From the NCBI RefSeq assembly GCF_000764305.2, contig NW_025939085.1, positions 124,001 to 188,000 on the forward strand: a stretch of DNA of 64,000 bases. The letters are read 5' to 3'. This DNA is from Hyalella azteca (Eukaryota; Arthropoda; Malacostraca; Amphipoda; Hyalellidae). Shown piece after piece: positions 12,888-24,418 of this stretch. Position numbers and translations under genes: made by a program. Position 1 is the stretch's first letter. Each line of letters opens with the position of its first letter. The notes beneath the pieces were generated by a model that did not search any database, had not been told where the DNA came from, and saw only the letters and a program-made list of their open reading frames with translations.

Positions 12888-13440
12888 ATGGTCGATAAAT
12901 GTTTGTTGTTTTTAATTTATACCTATCAAGAAAGATAATTTCCGAGATAAATTCGGCGTTTATTTATATTATGCCTACCTGAAAATTCTTGTAGAAAATT
13001 GACATACGACAATTGCCGTAATGGCAATTTCAGAGATAAATTGTTCAGAGATAAATTGTTCATGGCGTTCACGTAGCCATGATAATATCTCAGGTATTTG
13101 TGACTTTACTAATTGAAATGCATTGATTATTTAGTGTCGTGATGTTCACTGGGTACACATTAAGTTATTTACTAATATTCTTTCTATGCTCATAGTATTT
13201 GGAATGAGAGATAATGTACTTATTTCAGTATATTCCTTCATTGTGGTAATGGACGGGAAATGGATCGTTTGAGACGTATGAAGCGTTTATTGATAGTTAA
13301 TTGGTTGCATGTTTTCATTAATTGGTCATTGTCAGGATGATTTAATTTACTCGCATAATTGAATAAAACTTTTAATACAAATTTAACGTTCTTTTTTGAT
13401 CATGTCCTGATTTGGCCGTGTTCATCGCTAATTTTATTCA

Positions 13441-13785
13441 CATTTGATCTTGTTCATCTCTGATCGTGTTTATCAGTGATCGTGTTTATCAGTGATCAAT
13501 TGGTGATCGTGTTTATCGGTGATCGTGTTTATCGGTGATCGTGTTTTTCGGTGATCGTGTTTATCGGTGATCGTGTTTTTCGGTGATCGTGTTTATCGGT
13601 GATCGTGTTTATCGGTGATCGTGTTTATCGGTGATCGTGTGTTTATCGGTGATCGTGTTTTTCGGTGATCGTGTTTATCGGTGATCGTGTTTTTCGGTGA
13701 TCGTGTTTATCGGTGATCGTGTTTTTCGGTGATCGTGTTTTTCGGTGATCGTGTTTTTCGGTGATCGTGGTTATCCGTGATCAAG
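13441..13785. repeat. 16-bp minisatellite, about 21 copies
   Basis: The consensus is GGTGATCGTGTTTATC, with a frequent variant in which TTTATC becomes TTTTTC. Outer copies are degenerate (TTGATCTTGTTCATC on the left, GTGATCAAGTCTATTT on the right). There is one small indel near 13495 and another near 13636. Every core unit contains GATC. Confidence 0.92.
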
Positions 13786-14661
13786 TCTATTTCTGTAGTA
13801 TTAATCTCTGCCATGATTGCCTATAATCATGCTTCACGACTTAGCACTTGTAGCTCTGAGTAGTAATGAGTAGTTTAATAAAATACATGAAAATCCGTAT
13901 CTAACATACGTCCACTGAACACATATCGATCAACAGAGTTCAACAGTCAAATGTTCACAAACTTCTTTTCTGCATCGCGTGAAATCTTTGGTCAGCTAGC
14001 AGCCAATATATATAGGCTCACTCAACAATATGCTTCATATATGCTTGATTTGTTAAGCCAACGATTCTCTCATACTTTTCATCGAAAAATATTCTAAAAT
14101 CATCTTAAGAAAATTTGATTTGCTGACAATTTCCGTGGCTGAATGTCGTTTTGCTTCACGATGGAAATTAAGGCATCGACTCAATTAATGAAACAATATG
14201 ATGAATTTCCGCTATTCAATCTCTTCACAGGTACAGGTGCTCCGTACCCAAGTAAAATCGTGTATTCAAGTGTCAGTGATGAATTAGAACTATTTAATTA
14301 TTCTTGTATTTTGATATACAGCATCGGCTCACGAGACAGTCTCATATATCGCAAAAACTGCAAATTTCAAACTGTTAACAATGGGCTACAGCTTGCACAG
14401 TTGTCACTTTCCATAAGGCATTCATGGTTGTAAATTTGCCCGTACCATCATAACCACATTGTCATAACAAATGTCTGTCATCGTTCCAAGCGTATTTAAT
14501 CCGAATGCTGAGCAAAATAAAACGCATGGTCACGTTGTTGGCTATCAATTAAATTGAAAAATTGAATTAAAACCGAAAAATTGATCTCAATATTTAGGGT
14601 TTGAATGTAGTGAACCGAAGCCTTTGCCATTTGATCGTGCCAACGCATTATCTTGACAACA
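13786..14661. other. No supported feature
   Basis: AT-rich sequence without recognisable coding or repeat structure. The 96-codon frame at 14143-14433 shows no domain that I recognise. Confidence 0.4.
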
Positions 14662-15413
14662 TGATCGATATAGAATGGTAAGAGCTTGTTTATACAAGTG
14701 CGAATAACGACCAGGGAATGCATTAATTTACATTTTCAGGGTCGAACTATTCTTGGCGTTGGTTGATCGACAGGCAGTTTTAAGTAAGTAATTTTAATTT
14801 ATTAACGACGTTTCGAAAGCAACTAAATTCATTTTCAAGTTTAAAAGAGGCTTTGAATACTGGATTTTGAAGGATATAAGAACATGATACACGTAAATAG
14901 GATATAAGATTAAAATTTGTAATAAAAATTAACTCTGATACAATTTCAAAGTTCAGAAAATCGCATAGTTGTGAGATGGATAGCTGGTGTCCAATGCGAT
15001 AGAGATGAGGGCTTCAGCCATCATCGGTTGGATGATGCCGGGCCACTGCATGATGATATGTTGGTGCGTTCCTTCGAGTGTCACGATCGAAGCCTGGGTT
15101 GAATTCATATTGATGAAAATGCTCTACTGTAATGCTTTAAAATTTGATCTGGTTGCGAACTTGTCTCAGTGGCAGATAAACGGCTGCTCAATGTCGTAGT
15201 AGTTACTCCAATTACTTCATTGAAGTCCAAATAATGAAGAAAACTATAACCTTCTTTGATGCAAATCAAATTGATTATATTATACTTTGGGAAAACTCTC
15301 GCTCCTTTTGCATGGGACTTTGCTGCTTGCAGTTCGATCAGGGGTGCACGTTGGTGTTGACAACGTCAAACCTTGTTGTGTTTAGTCGCACGTGCTTTCT
15401 GCCATCTAATACT
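14662..15413 (+). mobile_element. Non-autonomous DNA element, diverged relative of 21537-22506
   Basis: From about 14665 to 15265 the sequence aligns, with many substitutions, to the left arm and centre of the 21537-22506 element. Landmarks in order are a GGGAATGCATTA block, ATTTTCAGGGTCGAAC, GGCAGTTTTAAG, ATTTATTAACGACGTTTCGA, TTCATTTTCAAGTTTAA, ACACGTAAATAGGATA, GATAGCTGG, TTGTCTCAG and CAATGTCGTAGTAGTTA. The right edge at 15397-15413 is the reverse complement of the 17-base motif AGTATTAGATGGCAGAA found at the left edge of the other copy (21545-21561). It lacks the long right inverted arm. No transposase is present. Confidence 0.65.
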
Positions 15414-18368
15414 GATTTTAAAAACAAACACTCACTTATTTAACGGATAATAAAAACAAAATACCACGAACGTGAGATAAGGTCCAGTTTTCATTAAACA
15501 ATTGATGAAACAATTTACCAGGCGTGCTGCGAGTTCTCAGCTGTTCCGATAATATAATGTGATTCTCGTTCGGTAAATTTATTGTAATGGAGCCAGATTT
15601 TTTTGCTAGAAGTTGTATAGCAGACGTCAAGCATTGACGGTCTACTGATGTCATGTATTGGATCGGAACTACGAACAAAGATCCACACGACACCAGTAAT
15701 TACTTGTGACCTGAAAATCAGTAAAAGGCGACTTCATCTGTAAAGGTTCACAGGTGCAGAGGCCTATTAAATTAGGTACCCACGGAAGCCTAGAGATTCA
15801 ATGGACTCGTTCATTTTAGTGTTCAACGCTCAGGTATAGGTATGATAAAATTGGGTGAGAGGTGAATCTCGGCATCCATCACTTTTTTACACGTTGTATT
15901 CATATCCTCGAATAGAAACTAAAAGTGGACCGTAAAGGAATGTGAGTTTATTAATAATTTACAATGATTGTAGGGTTGTTGCGTACATGAACGATTGTGC
16001 ATTAATTTTCAGAAGCATCGAGTTGCAAGTGTGTCACAAATGATTCAATTCAACACGATAATTTAACATGAGATTTCCAACAAGACAAAATAATACAAAG
16101 TTTAATAAAATTTGTTACTTGGCACATGCAAAATAAATTGCAACCGCAGTCCACACGGAGTCACGTAGCCAGATAATTCACAGCATGACCGAGCAATTAT
16201 TTTAGAGTTTTAGACGATTGACGCCCCAATTAAGTGCCGTACTATCAAATCAATTTAAAGGTTTGTAACTTCGTCAGCAATCAGTGACGGCTTTTCAAGC
16301 TAAACCCGTCAATCACGGATGAGAAATCAACCGATTCTTGTACTTTAACGACTTTTGATAACACTGCCCGAGGACCGAGATATATCTTGGTACAAATATT
16401 TACATGTGAAATTACTTATTACAATCATCCGTCGAAATTTCCATGTTAGAATATTTATTACATTCATCCGAAGATGATTAACTGATGACTGTAAATTAGG
16501 AAGGACCTTGATTTTGCGTGCAAGATCTTACAACAAAACAGTCATGAACGAAGCAAGAGGCGGAGTGAGGCCAAGTGAGGCGGAAAAGGTTCTATTGCTT
16601 ACATATGTCCGGCGCGGTGGGCGATTATCCTATATAACCTCATCGCAACCTCGGCACAATGTAACCGCATCCAAGCGGAAAATCGTGTCAATTGTTGGCG
16701 GAATCTTTTTCTATTGCTTTTTAATTGAGCTGCACACACTTGATTTTTCTTTTCCTCGTTTTAATCTAAACAAAATGTTCGAATAAAAATATATTTTAGG
16801 ATTTGAAAAAATTGCAAGTTTAATTTACACTATTCAACTTCCACCAGCACCAGCATCGAATTGTAAACTTCTATTTGATGTAACGTTAACGATCGTTGAG
16901 ATCACGGTAATTGAATATAGGTTGTCTGTGCGAGAAATTATGTGTTTATTTTAAGATTTCAAATTGATTCCTTAATTACACATGAGCTTGAAGATTTATC
17001 CATAGTTTTACATACGCTCATTAATGATTTCCATCATCAAAGGGCTAACATTCTTAATTATGGCGGAAATGACGAAAAGAAGCTATGAAAATGACGAAAA
17101 GAAGAAGAATTGCTAACATATTTTATGTGTCATGATAAAACCGTTCATTTAAAAATAAGAATACTTGTGGCTGTACAAAAAAATTGTTTTCATTCTAATT
17201 TGAACATAAATTGACCCCTAATTTGAACGTCTTGACCCAACTTGGCACCGAAGAAGAACTTATCAGTACAACGCGCAGGAGGCACGGATTTTCTGTGTGT
17301 ACACTAGAAATAACTAGGGCAGCGTAGATGAAGTTGATGAGAAAATGCACATCTGTACCTTGATTAAAGTGAGGCTTGAAGGATGCCAATTGCATGCACA
17401 TGCTCGTGAATGAGAAGTGGGTCACTCCATCACCTGCGTAATGTTGAGTGATGTGGGTACCTTTGAGGACCGTCTGTTGCACTCATAAAAATGTCTGGAT
17501 CATATCATCTAAATAGTAACTTGCTTATAGCACTGATTTATAACGATGAATAGGTCATTATGTCGTTCATATAGTGACGCATGTTATTCACAAAACACTG
17601 CTACATCTTTTTTACTGGGTCAAACTGGTTCAGGATGACTCACGCAAAGGTAAAAAGGTGTATAAAAATTTAGACTAATCGTTCCCATGTTACATATTAC
17701 TTCGAATTCAGGTAATTTGGCAAAAGTTGTTAGATGATGCAAGTTCGATTGATGGCCAGAGGATATTATTTATTATTTAAAAATTTGATGTCAGTTGTGT
17801 CAATGAGTAGCAGGTTTTCGAATTCTGAACGCGAGAGAAGCAGGTTTCATAAACAAATTCCGAAAGAGGTTGGCATTCTGAGATCAAGAAGCAGGTTCTA
17901 TGAGTTAATGAAATTTCGAATATTGATGCTAATTAAGTGGCAATTTGAACTTTCTAACATGGACCCATTAATAAAAAAATATTAATTATATTCCTAAAAC
18001 GGGTTATTTCAAATAATATTTCATCGACAATAATAATATCGACATTGTATTTCTTGAGTTGTGTACTATAAATGTACCAAATGATCCCTAACAAGTTAAG
18101 TTTTACAATGTTGACTTTTGTCCAGTCTATCAAGCGTGTCTAAAATGCTTTGTTTAATAACAGCTGACGGGTTCTCGATAAGCAAAATACGTGTATCGTT
18201 ATTATCATTCTGCTTCCCAAGATAGAATTTATTGCCGTTTAAGGGACACTTCATAGGCAATAATTATTGAATGGACATACGAGTACTTTAATAATCTCTC
18301 GTAGCTGTAATATTTGTTATCTGAGCTGATATTCAGAAGAAACAATTTGAACGGCGAACAACAGTGGT
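15414..18368. other. No supported gene
   Basis: The stretch contains an 85-codon minus frame (15436-15693) and a 92-codon plus frame (16508-16786), neither with recognisable domains. A degenerate AGCAGGTTT motif recurs near 17810-17900. I see no RNA gene. Confidence 0.4.
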
Positions 18369-18771
18369 TTATTGGTCACTTTTAAAAAATACCTCATTTT
18401 TAAAGCAGCTCATAACGAATTTACATGAAAGGTTGTCAGAACTTAAAAAAAAACACTTTGTTTTGTAAGCAGCTCTTAAAAAATTCATGTGGGAGGCAGT
18501 TGTTAAAATTAAAAAATATAACTCAGTACTGACTGCAGGAGTGACAATGAGCGCATTTTCTCGTCGACGAAAACGTGAAGTCACGGACGGACGGACAGAC
18601 AGACGGACGGACGGACGAACAGACATGGCGAGCACAATAGTGCATTTTTTTCATAAATGAGAAAATGCGATAAAAACATTTCATTTTATAAGCAGCTCTT
18701 GAAGAATTCATATGCGAGGCTGTTGTAAAAACTTCACAAGAAAACATTTCACATGTTAGTATGCGTGACAA
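18369..18771 (-). repeat. Interspersed repeat with nested (GGAC)n-type microsatellite
   Basis: The core at 18512-18670 runs from AATATAACTCAGTACT through TCGTCGACGAAAACGTGAAG and a GGAC/AGAC tetranucleotide run (18593-18623) to ACAATAGTGCATTTTTTTCA. A reverse-complement copy lies at 38605-38790. Three diverged modules with AAGCAGCTC followed by ATTCATGTG-like sequence (near 18402, 18467 and 18691) flank the core, so the element is built of internal duplications. The SVRPSV-rich frames across it are microsatellite translation. Confidence 0.75.
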
Positions 18772-19661
18772 TATAAGTCATGAGTAATCTTCAGCAGCGG
18801 TTGAATTAATCAAGGGAAGCTTTTTCTTTACACGAGCTCGCACGATATGCATGTGCCCTGATTATAACATTTATTTGAACATCTGAAGGACAGTAGCCTC
18901 ATCACAATCATGATTGATGTTTAATTAAAAAGCGCACTGAATTCAAGTTCGCAATCGACATTCAAAAATTGTGAAGCGACGATATTCCCCTACGTCTTAA
19001 AACTATTGCAAAACAAATGTATTTGTTGGAAATTAAATCTACAGTGAATCTCCCGTCATGGCACCAAACGTTGGACACCTTTGATTAAGAATAACAAAGA
19101 AAAATATTTAATTTCTAGCTTTGTTTTTAGTATTAATTTAGGATATGATTAATGTTTGTAAGCAACCCTCTGAGTTATATCTAACAGATTCTTGCCGCTT
19201 GTTCACTCGAGACTGGTATTTTATGAACGCTCGTCGCTTCACATTCATTCGTTCATATATACGTTACTGACATCAGTTACGTGTAAGAGCGGACGGGAAT
19301 AAAATAAGTTTAAAGTAAATATTTTGTGCACTCCTTAATTATGCCCGGAATACATTGCAGTGCAGTCCATTTTATATAATTGCCAATAATACATTTAGTA
19401 ATTGACTTAGATTTGGTTGGCACGCATTTTTATGCATTCAGTTTACGCTATGCATGTCCTCACATTCAGTTTACGAGATTAACTCGTCTCTTAAATTTTC
19501 GCTTCTGCGTTCAGTTCGACACGCATGAATCTTCATTCATTTTACAGGCTATAGCACCGGCATTCATGTTGTACGTGTGATTCAACATTCAGTTCTACGC
19601 TTATACAACAGTTTATACGCATATGCACCCCATTTACGCAGGAAGAGAAGAGGTTTCACGT
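18772..19661. other. No supported feature
   Basis: AT-rich sequence with short frames only. A loosely repeated CATTCAGTTTACG-like motif recurs between about 19434 and 19620. Confidence 0.4.
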
Positions 19662-19896
19662 TACTCATTTACTCACACTCTTACTCACACTCTTACTCAC
19701 ACTCTTACTCACACTCTTACTCACACTCTTACTCACACTCTTACTCACACTCTTACTCACACTATTATACTCACACTCTTACTCACACTCTTACTCACAC
19801 TCTTACTCACACTCTTACTCCCACTCTTACTCACACTCTTACTCACACTCTTACTTACACTCTTACTCACACTCTTACTCACACTCATACTCACAC
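19662..19896. repeat. 12-bp minisatellite, about 19 copies
   Basis: The unit is ACTCACACTCTT. One indel (ACTATTATACTC near 19760) and single substitutions interrupt it. The reading frames across it (THTL, SYSH, SVSK repeats) are consequences of a 12-base period. Confidence 0.95.
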
Positions 19897-21536
19897 GGGA
19901 GCTACAGGAAACATGTGTTGCCAAGTCATGCCAGCCTTTCATACAGCACAAAACATGTGTGGCTGGAGCTCATGTGTGAATATCATACGCAATACCGTGA
20001 CGGCTCAGTCGAAACTCATTTAAATTTGTACGACGATACCAAGGCGAGTTTTTAAATGTAAATTAAAGTACACGGAAGTAACGCACTCTTTATAAAAAGT
20101 AACCGAGATAAAATTTCTAGATGAGAAGCGATAGGATAGATTTCGTTCGAAATTTTTTATTATAGATGTAGAATTTACCCCGAATGCGCCAAACGTCTTT
20201 AATTACATACAGGGTATAGTTTATGTTAAATATTTAAAGCAACAAACTGTTTATGTTATTATTGAAACTATTGTAGTAAGTTTCTTCAAATATATTATTA
20301 AAAAACAGCCAATAAGTGCAGCTCCATCGAAGGCTTGATGATCCCAGAGCACAATACATTGAATCTTGCATGAAAAGGAGCCCTCAGCGACTAAATGTTG
20401 ATAATTATTCAAACTTACCTCAGTTTTCTATACAGACAATTTAAATTGGAATTTGTTGAACGAAATAACCTTGAATGCAGTTGATAATACGTCGGCCTCG
20501 TTCACTTGTTCAGTCGCAGGTGATATATGATGATTATTATAATGATGTTTTTGATGACCTCGATGGACCAGACTAATATTATTCTATGAATTTATTACTA
20601 AGAAACTATAAATCTTTTGTGATCACGCAAATCGCAATTGAAAAATGAATAAATAAATTGAACAATTTTTTTGTCAAATATTTTCAAATGATTTGACCAA
20701 ATATCATCACCGCCTACCTTTGAAAAATTTTATAATATGAATTTTACATATTTTTGTATTATTGGGAAAAATTATGGTATTATATGAGTGGGGAAATTTA
20801 TATCCCTAAATATACCGTACTACATGGAAAGTGTTTAATTTGAAAATAATCTTATTGTATCGTAATTAGAAAGTTTAACTTGGGTGTGTGACGTAATTGC
20901 TATTTTTTATTTATAATGAAGTAAAGTCATAATTTACCTACTTACTTGGATGACGCTGCACTGCTTAATCCAAAAAGAAATTTTTACACGAAGATCTCTA
21001 CAAAACAGTTATGATGTAAACAATGTTGTCTCAACTCACATATTCATACGAGAGTCAAACTCAAATGATTTTAATTACCAAGTTAAAATCACGGCAAATA
21101 TGTACTTCAGAGCATCTTACAGGAGTCATTCATGTCCGTCAAATGTTAGTCGTGAGGAGGTCATGTTTCAACGACCAGGTTTCGGCCTGCAGTTCCCGGA
21201 GCGAGCTTTTGTTCCGAGCAGCAGAGAAAGCCAAGTTCTGCAGAGCTTCGAGCCATGAGCAAGAAACAACAATGCGGCAAACAGCGCAGGGTGCCTTCCT
21301 AATTTTACGATTCGCTGACCATAAATGAAGGCACCGAGACGAATTTATGGAGCTGTTCAGCTGCTAGAATCTAGGTTTAGAATTGGTCGTGAGTGCAACG
21401 TCCAGTCGAGACTGGATGCCACACTAAATTCCATGTCGCAAGCACGCTTGATGCCGCATAGACAAGCACCGATGGTGTTTGCTGTACACGAATGATGCTG
21501 TGCTGCCATAGAAGTATTTACATTCAAGAAGATACA
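19897..21536. other. No supported gene
   Basis: The sequence is mostly AT-rich, with a more GC-balanced part at 21120-21500. Two overlapping 100-codon frames at 20950-21328 have no recognisable domain and overlap in different frames, so at most one could be real. Confidence 0.4.
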
Positions 21537-22506
21537 CAGTAATTAGTATTAGATGGCAGAATCTTGTTGTTTAGTATCGTACAATTAATGATCAGAGAAT
21601 GCATTACAATTTTCAAGTACTCGAACCATTCTTTATTTGATGTTGATACATCAAAAGGCAGGTTTAACACGTAATAACAATTTATTAAAGACGTTTAGAA
21701 TGTAACAATATTCATTTTCAAGTTAAGAGAAGCATTGAATTATGAAACTTTGTTGGACATAAATATGTAATATACACGTAACTAGGATACAACTCAAAAT
21801 TTCGAGCCTGAAACTCCCTCCGCAAACAATCTCAAAGTTTAGACAAATCCGGTAGTTTGGAAATAGATAGCTGGGACCCGATCCAAAATGACGAGGGTTC
21901 CAGCAATAGTTGCATGATGACGATGCTGGTGGGTTCCTCCAGCACGGTGCGAGCGCCGGTCTTGTGAGTTTGTCTCAGGGGGTTTCTCTGTCCTCCAGAC
22001 TGATGATGGCAGGACAGACGGTCTCAATGTCGTGGTTGTTAGTCAAATTACCCCAATGTAGTCCAAATGATGGAAGTCTAAAACCTTCTTCGAAGCAAAA
22101 ATTATTATTATGTAGAGGTGCACAACATTATCTGAGCAACGATTGCTGGAACCCCCTGTCATTTTGGATTGGACCCCATGCATGCATCTACCTACCTATT
22201 TCCAAAGTACCGGAATTTGTCTAGACTGTGAGATTGTTAGTGGAGGGACTTTCCGGCTCGAAATTTTTGTGTTGTATCTTATTTACGTGTATCCTGTACT
22301 TGTATCCAACAAAATTTAATCATTCAATGCTTCTCATAACTTGAAAATGAATATTGTTACATTCGAAACGTTGTAAATACATTATTATTATTTGCTAAAC
22401 CTGCCTTTTGATGTACAAACGTCATCTAAAGAATGGTTCGACTCCTTGAAAACTGTAAAGCATTTTTTGGTCATTAATTGTACGCATACAAAGAAGTTAT
22501 ACAGTG
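21537..22506. mobile_element. Fold-back / long-TIR non-autonomous DNA element
   Basis: Left arm 21578-21916 and right arm 22134-22484 are imperfect reverse complements about 340 bases long around a centre of about 217 bases. Shared landmarks are CGTACAATTAATG, TCGAACCATTCTTTA, CATCAAAAGGCAGGTTTA, ATGTAACAATATTCATTTTC, AGAAGCATTGAAT, CAATCTCA and GGTTCCAGCAAT. Similarity seems to continue weakly to CAGT-like ends at about 21537 and 22506. There is no transposase, so mobilisation would depend on a source elsewhere. A related copy lies at 14662-15413. The superfamily is not assigned because I could not fix the target-site duplication. Confidence 0.8.
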
Positions 22507-22661
22507 TGCATGACTTTAACGCGAGGTTTGGCGAATGCATTTCAAACGAATAAAGTTGCTCATAAACCAAACAGTGTTGTCTTCGTCCCAATTCATATAT
22601 CCACGTTCTATTCTATCCACAAAACAATAGTCTGTGTTATGTAGTTTCGGGCTCTAAACTG

Positions 22662-23052
22662 TTTATTGAAACGTGGGCACCAAATTCGCTTATTAAAACG
22701 TGTGCTCCAAATTCATTTATTGGAACTTGGGCTCCTAATTCGTTAATTGAAATGTGCATGGGCTCCAAATTCGTTTATTGAAACGTGGGCTCCAAATTTG
22801 TTTATTGAAACGTGGGCTCCAAATTCGTTTATTGAAACGTGGGCTCCAAATTTGTTTATTGAAACGTGGGCTCCAAATTCGTTTATTGAAACGTGGGCTC
22901 CAAATTCGTTTATTGAAACGTGGGCTCCAAATTCGTTTATTGAAACGTGGGCTCCTAATTCGTTTATTAAAACGTGGGCTCCAAATTTGTTTATTGAAAC
23001 GTGGGCTCATAATTCGTTTATTGAAACGTGGGCTCCACATTCGTTTATTGAA
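22662..23052. repeat. 27-bp minisatellite, about 14 copies
   Basis: Each unit contains TTTATTGAAACGTGGGCTCC followed by AAATTCG or AAATTTG. The first three units and the last are the most diverged. The period is nine codons, so three plus frames and one minus frame stay open (for example WAPNSFIET). No homology or exon signals support translation. Confidence 0.95.
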
Positions 23053-23693
23053 TTGTCACCGGCTTCAATGACTAGTTAGTTGTTATGATCGTTATCGTTA
23101 ACATGAGACTTTTATATAAGACATCCAAGACATTATTTTCCCTTGAACAACGGGCTCGTATTTGACACTCCAAACGGCTGGCTGCCCGGCTTGTCATGAA
23201 CGCAGGTGTCTGTCTGTTCTATTTAACGCTGCTGTCTATGAGGCTTTAAAAAAATGAGAACACGTCTCAGAACTGCATGCTAAGCCAGCAAATCAAGTTC
23301 CATTCAAGTGCAGACTGTGTGGACTTCATCCAGGAAACTGATCCAATCGTTTGAAGGTTTATATGACTACGACAAGAGGGAAGCTTAATTATCGTGCAAC
23401 CAAAGCTTCGGTACGTGAGGACATAATCTCATGAGTATTGATTGGTTTAAGATATCCGTTGATTTTTAATATCTAATCAGAACGAAGCCCTTTAGTACCA
23501 AACTTGGGTAATAATGCCGAAATTGTTTTTATCCCAGAAGGGTGAAAAATTGAGGGTATCAGTAAGCTTTTATTTCATAAAATTGACTCTATTAAATTGA
23601 CTTGGCCAACGACTGAGTAAATTTTTCCTGATCATTTTAAAGTCACCTTGCAGGGACGAATATACATTATTTGCTCTATATATGAAATAAAGA
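23053..23693. other. No supported feature
   Basis: Spacer between two minisatellites. No frame of interest and no repeat was recognised. Confidence 0.4.
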
Positions 23694-24047
23694 AATTTAG
23701 TTCTATGTGGCTAAAAAGGTTAGAAATATTGTTCTGTGCGAATAAAAAGGCTAGAAATTGGGTTCAGTGAAGATAAAATGGCTAAAAATTTGGTTCTGTG
23801 TGGATAAAAAGGCTAAAAATTGGGTTCTAGGCGGATAAAAAGGCTAGAAATTTAGTTCTGTGTGGACAAAAAAGCTAACAATTGGGTTCTGTGTCGATAA
23901 AAAGGCTGGAAATTTGGTTCTGTGTGGATATATGGCTAAAAATTGGCTTCTCTTTGGATGAAAAGGCTGGAAATTTGGTTCTGTGTGGATAAATAGGCTA
24001 AAAATTTGGTTTTATGTGGATAAAAATACATTTAGCTCTGTATGGGG
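23694..24047. repeat. 31-bp minisatellite, about 12 copies
   Basis: GGTTCTGTGTGGATAAAAAG followed by GCTAAAAATT-like sequence recurs with starts at 23701, 23732, 23762, 23793, 23824, 23855, 23886, 23917, 23947, 23979 and 24010. A degenerate copy follows at 24037. Period is 30-32. Confidence 0.92.
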
Positions 24048-24278
24048 ATAATTGTTCATACATAGATTGTCTATCACTCCATGTACTAGTGATTGTGAAT
24101 TAATTTATTCCAGCATAAGGACAAACATTACATGGCCGATAATATGAATTCATGTTTCCATTATTCGTGAAATGACCTGTGCTTGTGGTATCCATATTAA
24201 TTTTTTCACTAAGCTTTTATCATTGACATGTTATATAATGCAAGGCCTCAGATATTCTCGCGTCCATACAATATGGGG

Positions 24279-24418
24279 CCAGACTACACATGTTAGTTGA
24301 CGTGTGAGACTACGGCGCCAGAGTACACATGTTAGTTGACGTGTGAGACTACGGCGCCAGACTACACATGTTAGTTGACGTGTGAGACTACGGCGCCAGA
24401 CTACACATGTCAGTAGCG
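24279..24418. repeat. 39-bp minisatellite, 3.5 copies
   Basis: CCAGACTACACATGTTAGTT followed by GACGTGTGAGACTACGGCG repeats three times almost exactly. The only clear change is ACTACAC to AGTACAC. A diverged partial copy (CATGTCAGTAGCGCG) follows. Confidence 0.92.

Noticed and set aside
15436..15693. 85-codon minus frame
   Set aside because: Mixed composition but no recognisable domain, no neighbour or splice support.
22735..23079. WAPNSFIET repeat proteins on both strands
   Set aside because: They are produced by a stop-free 27-bp minisatellite.
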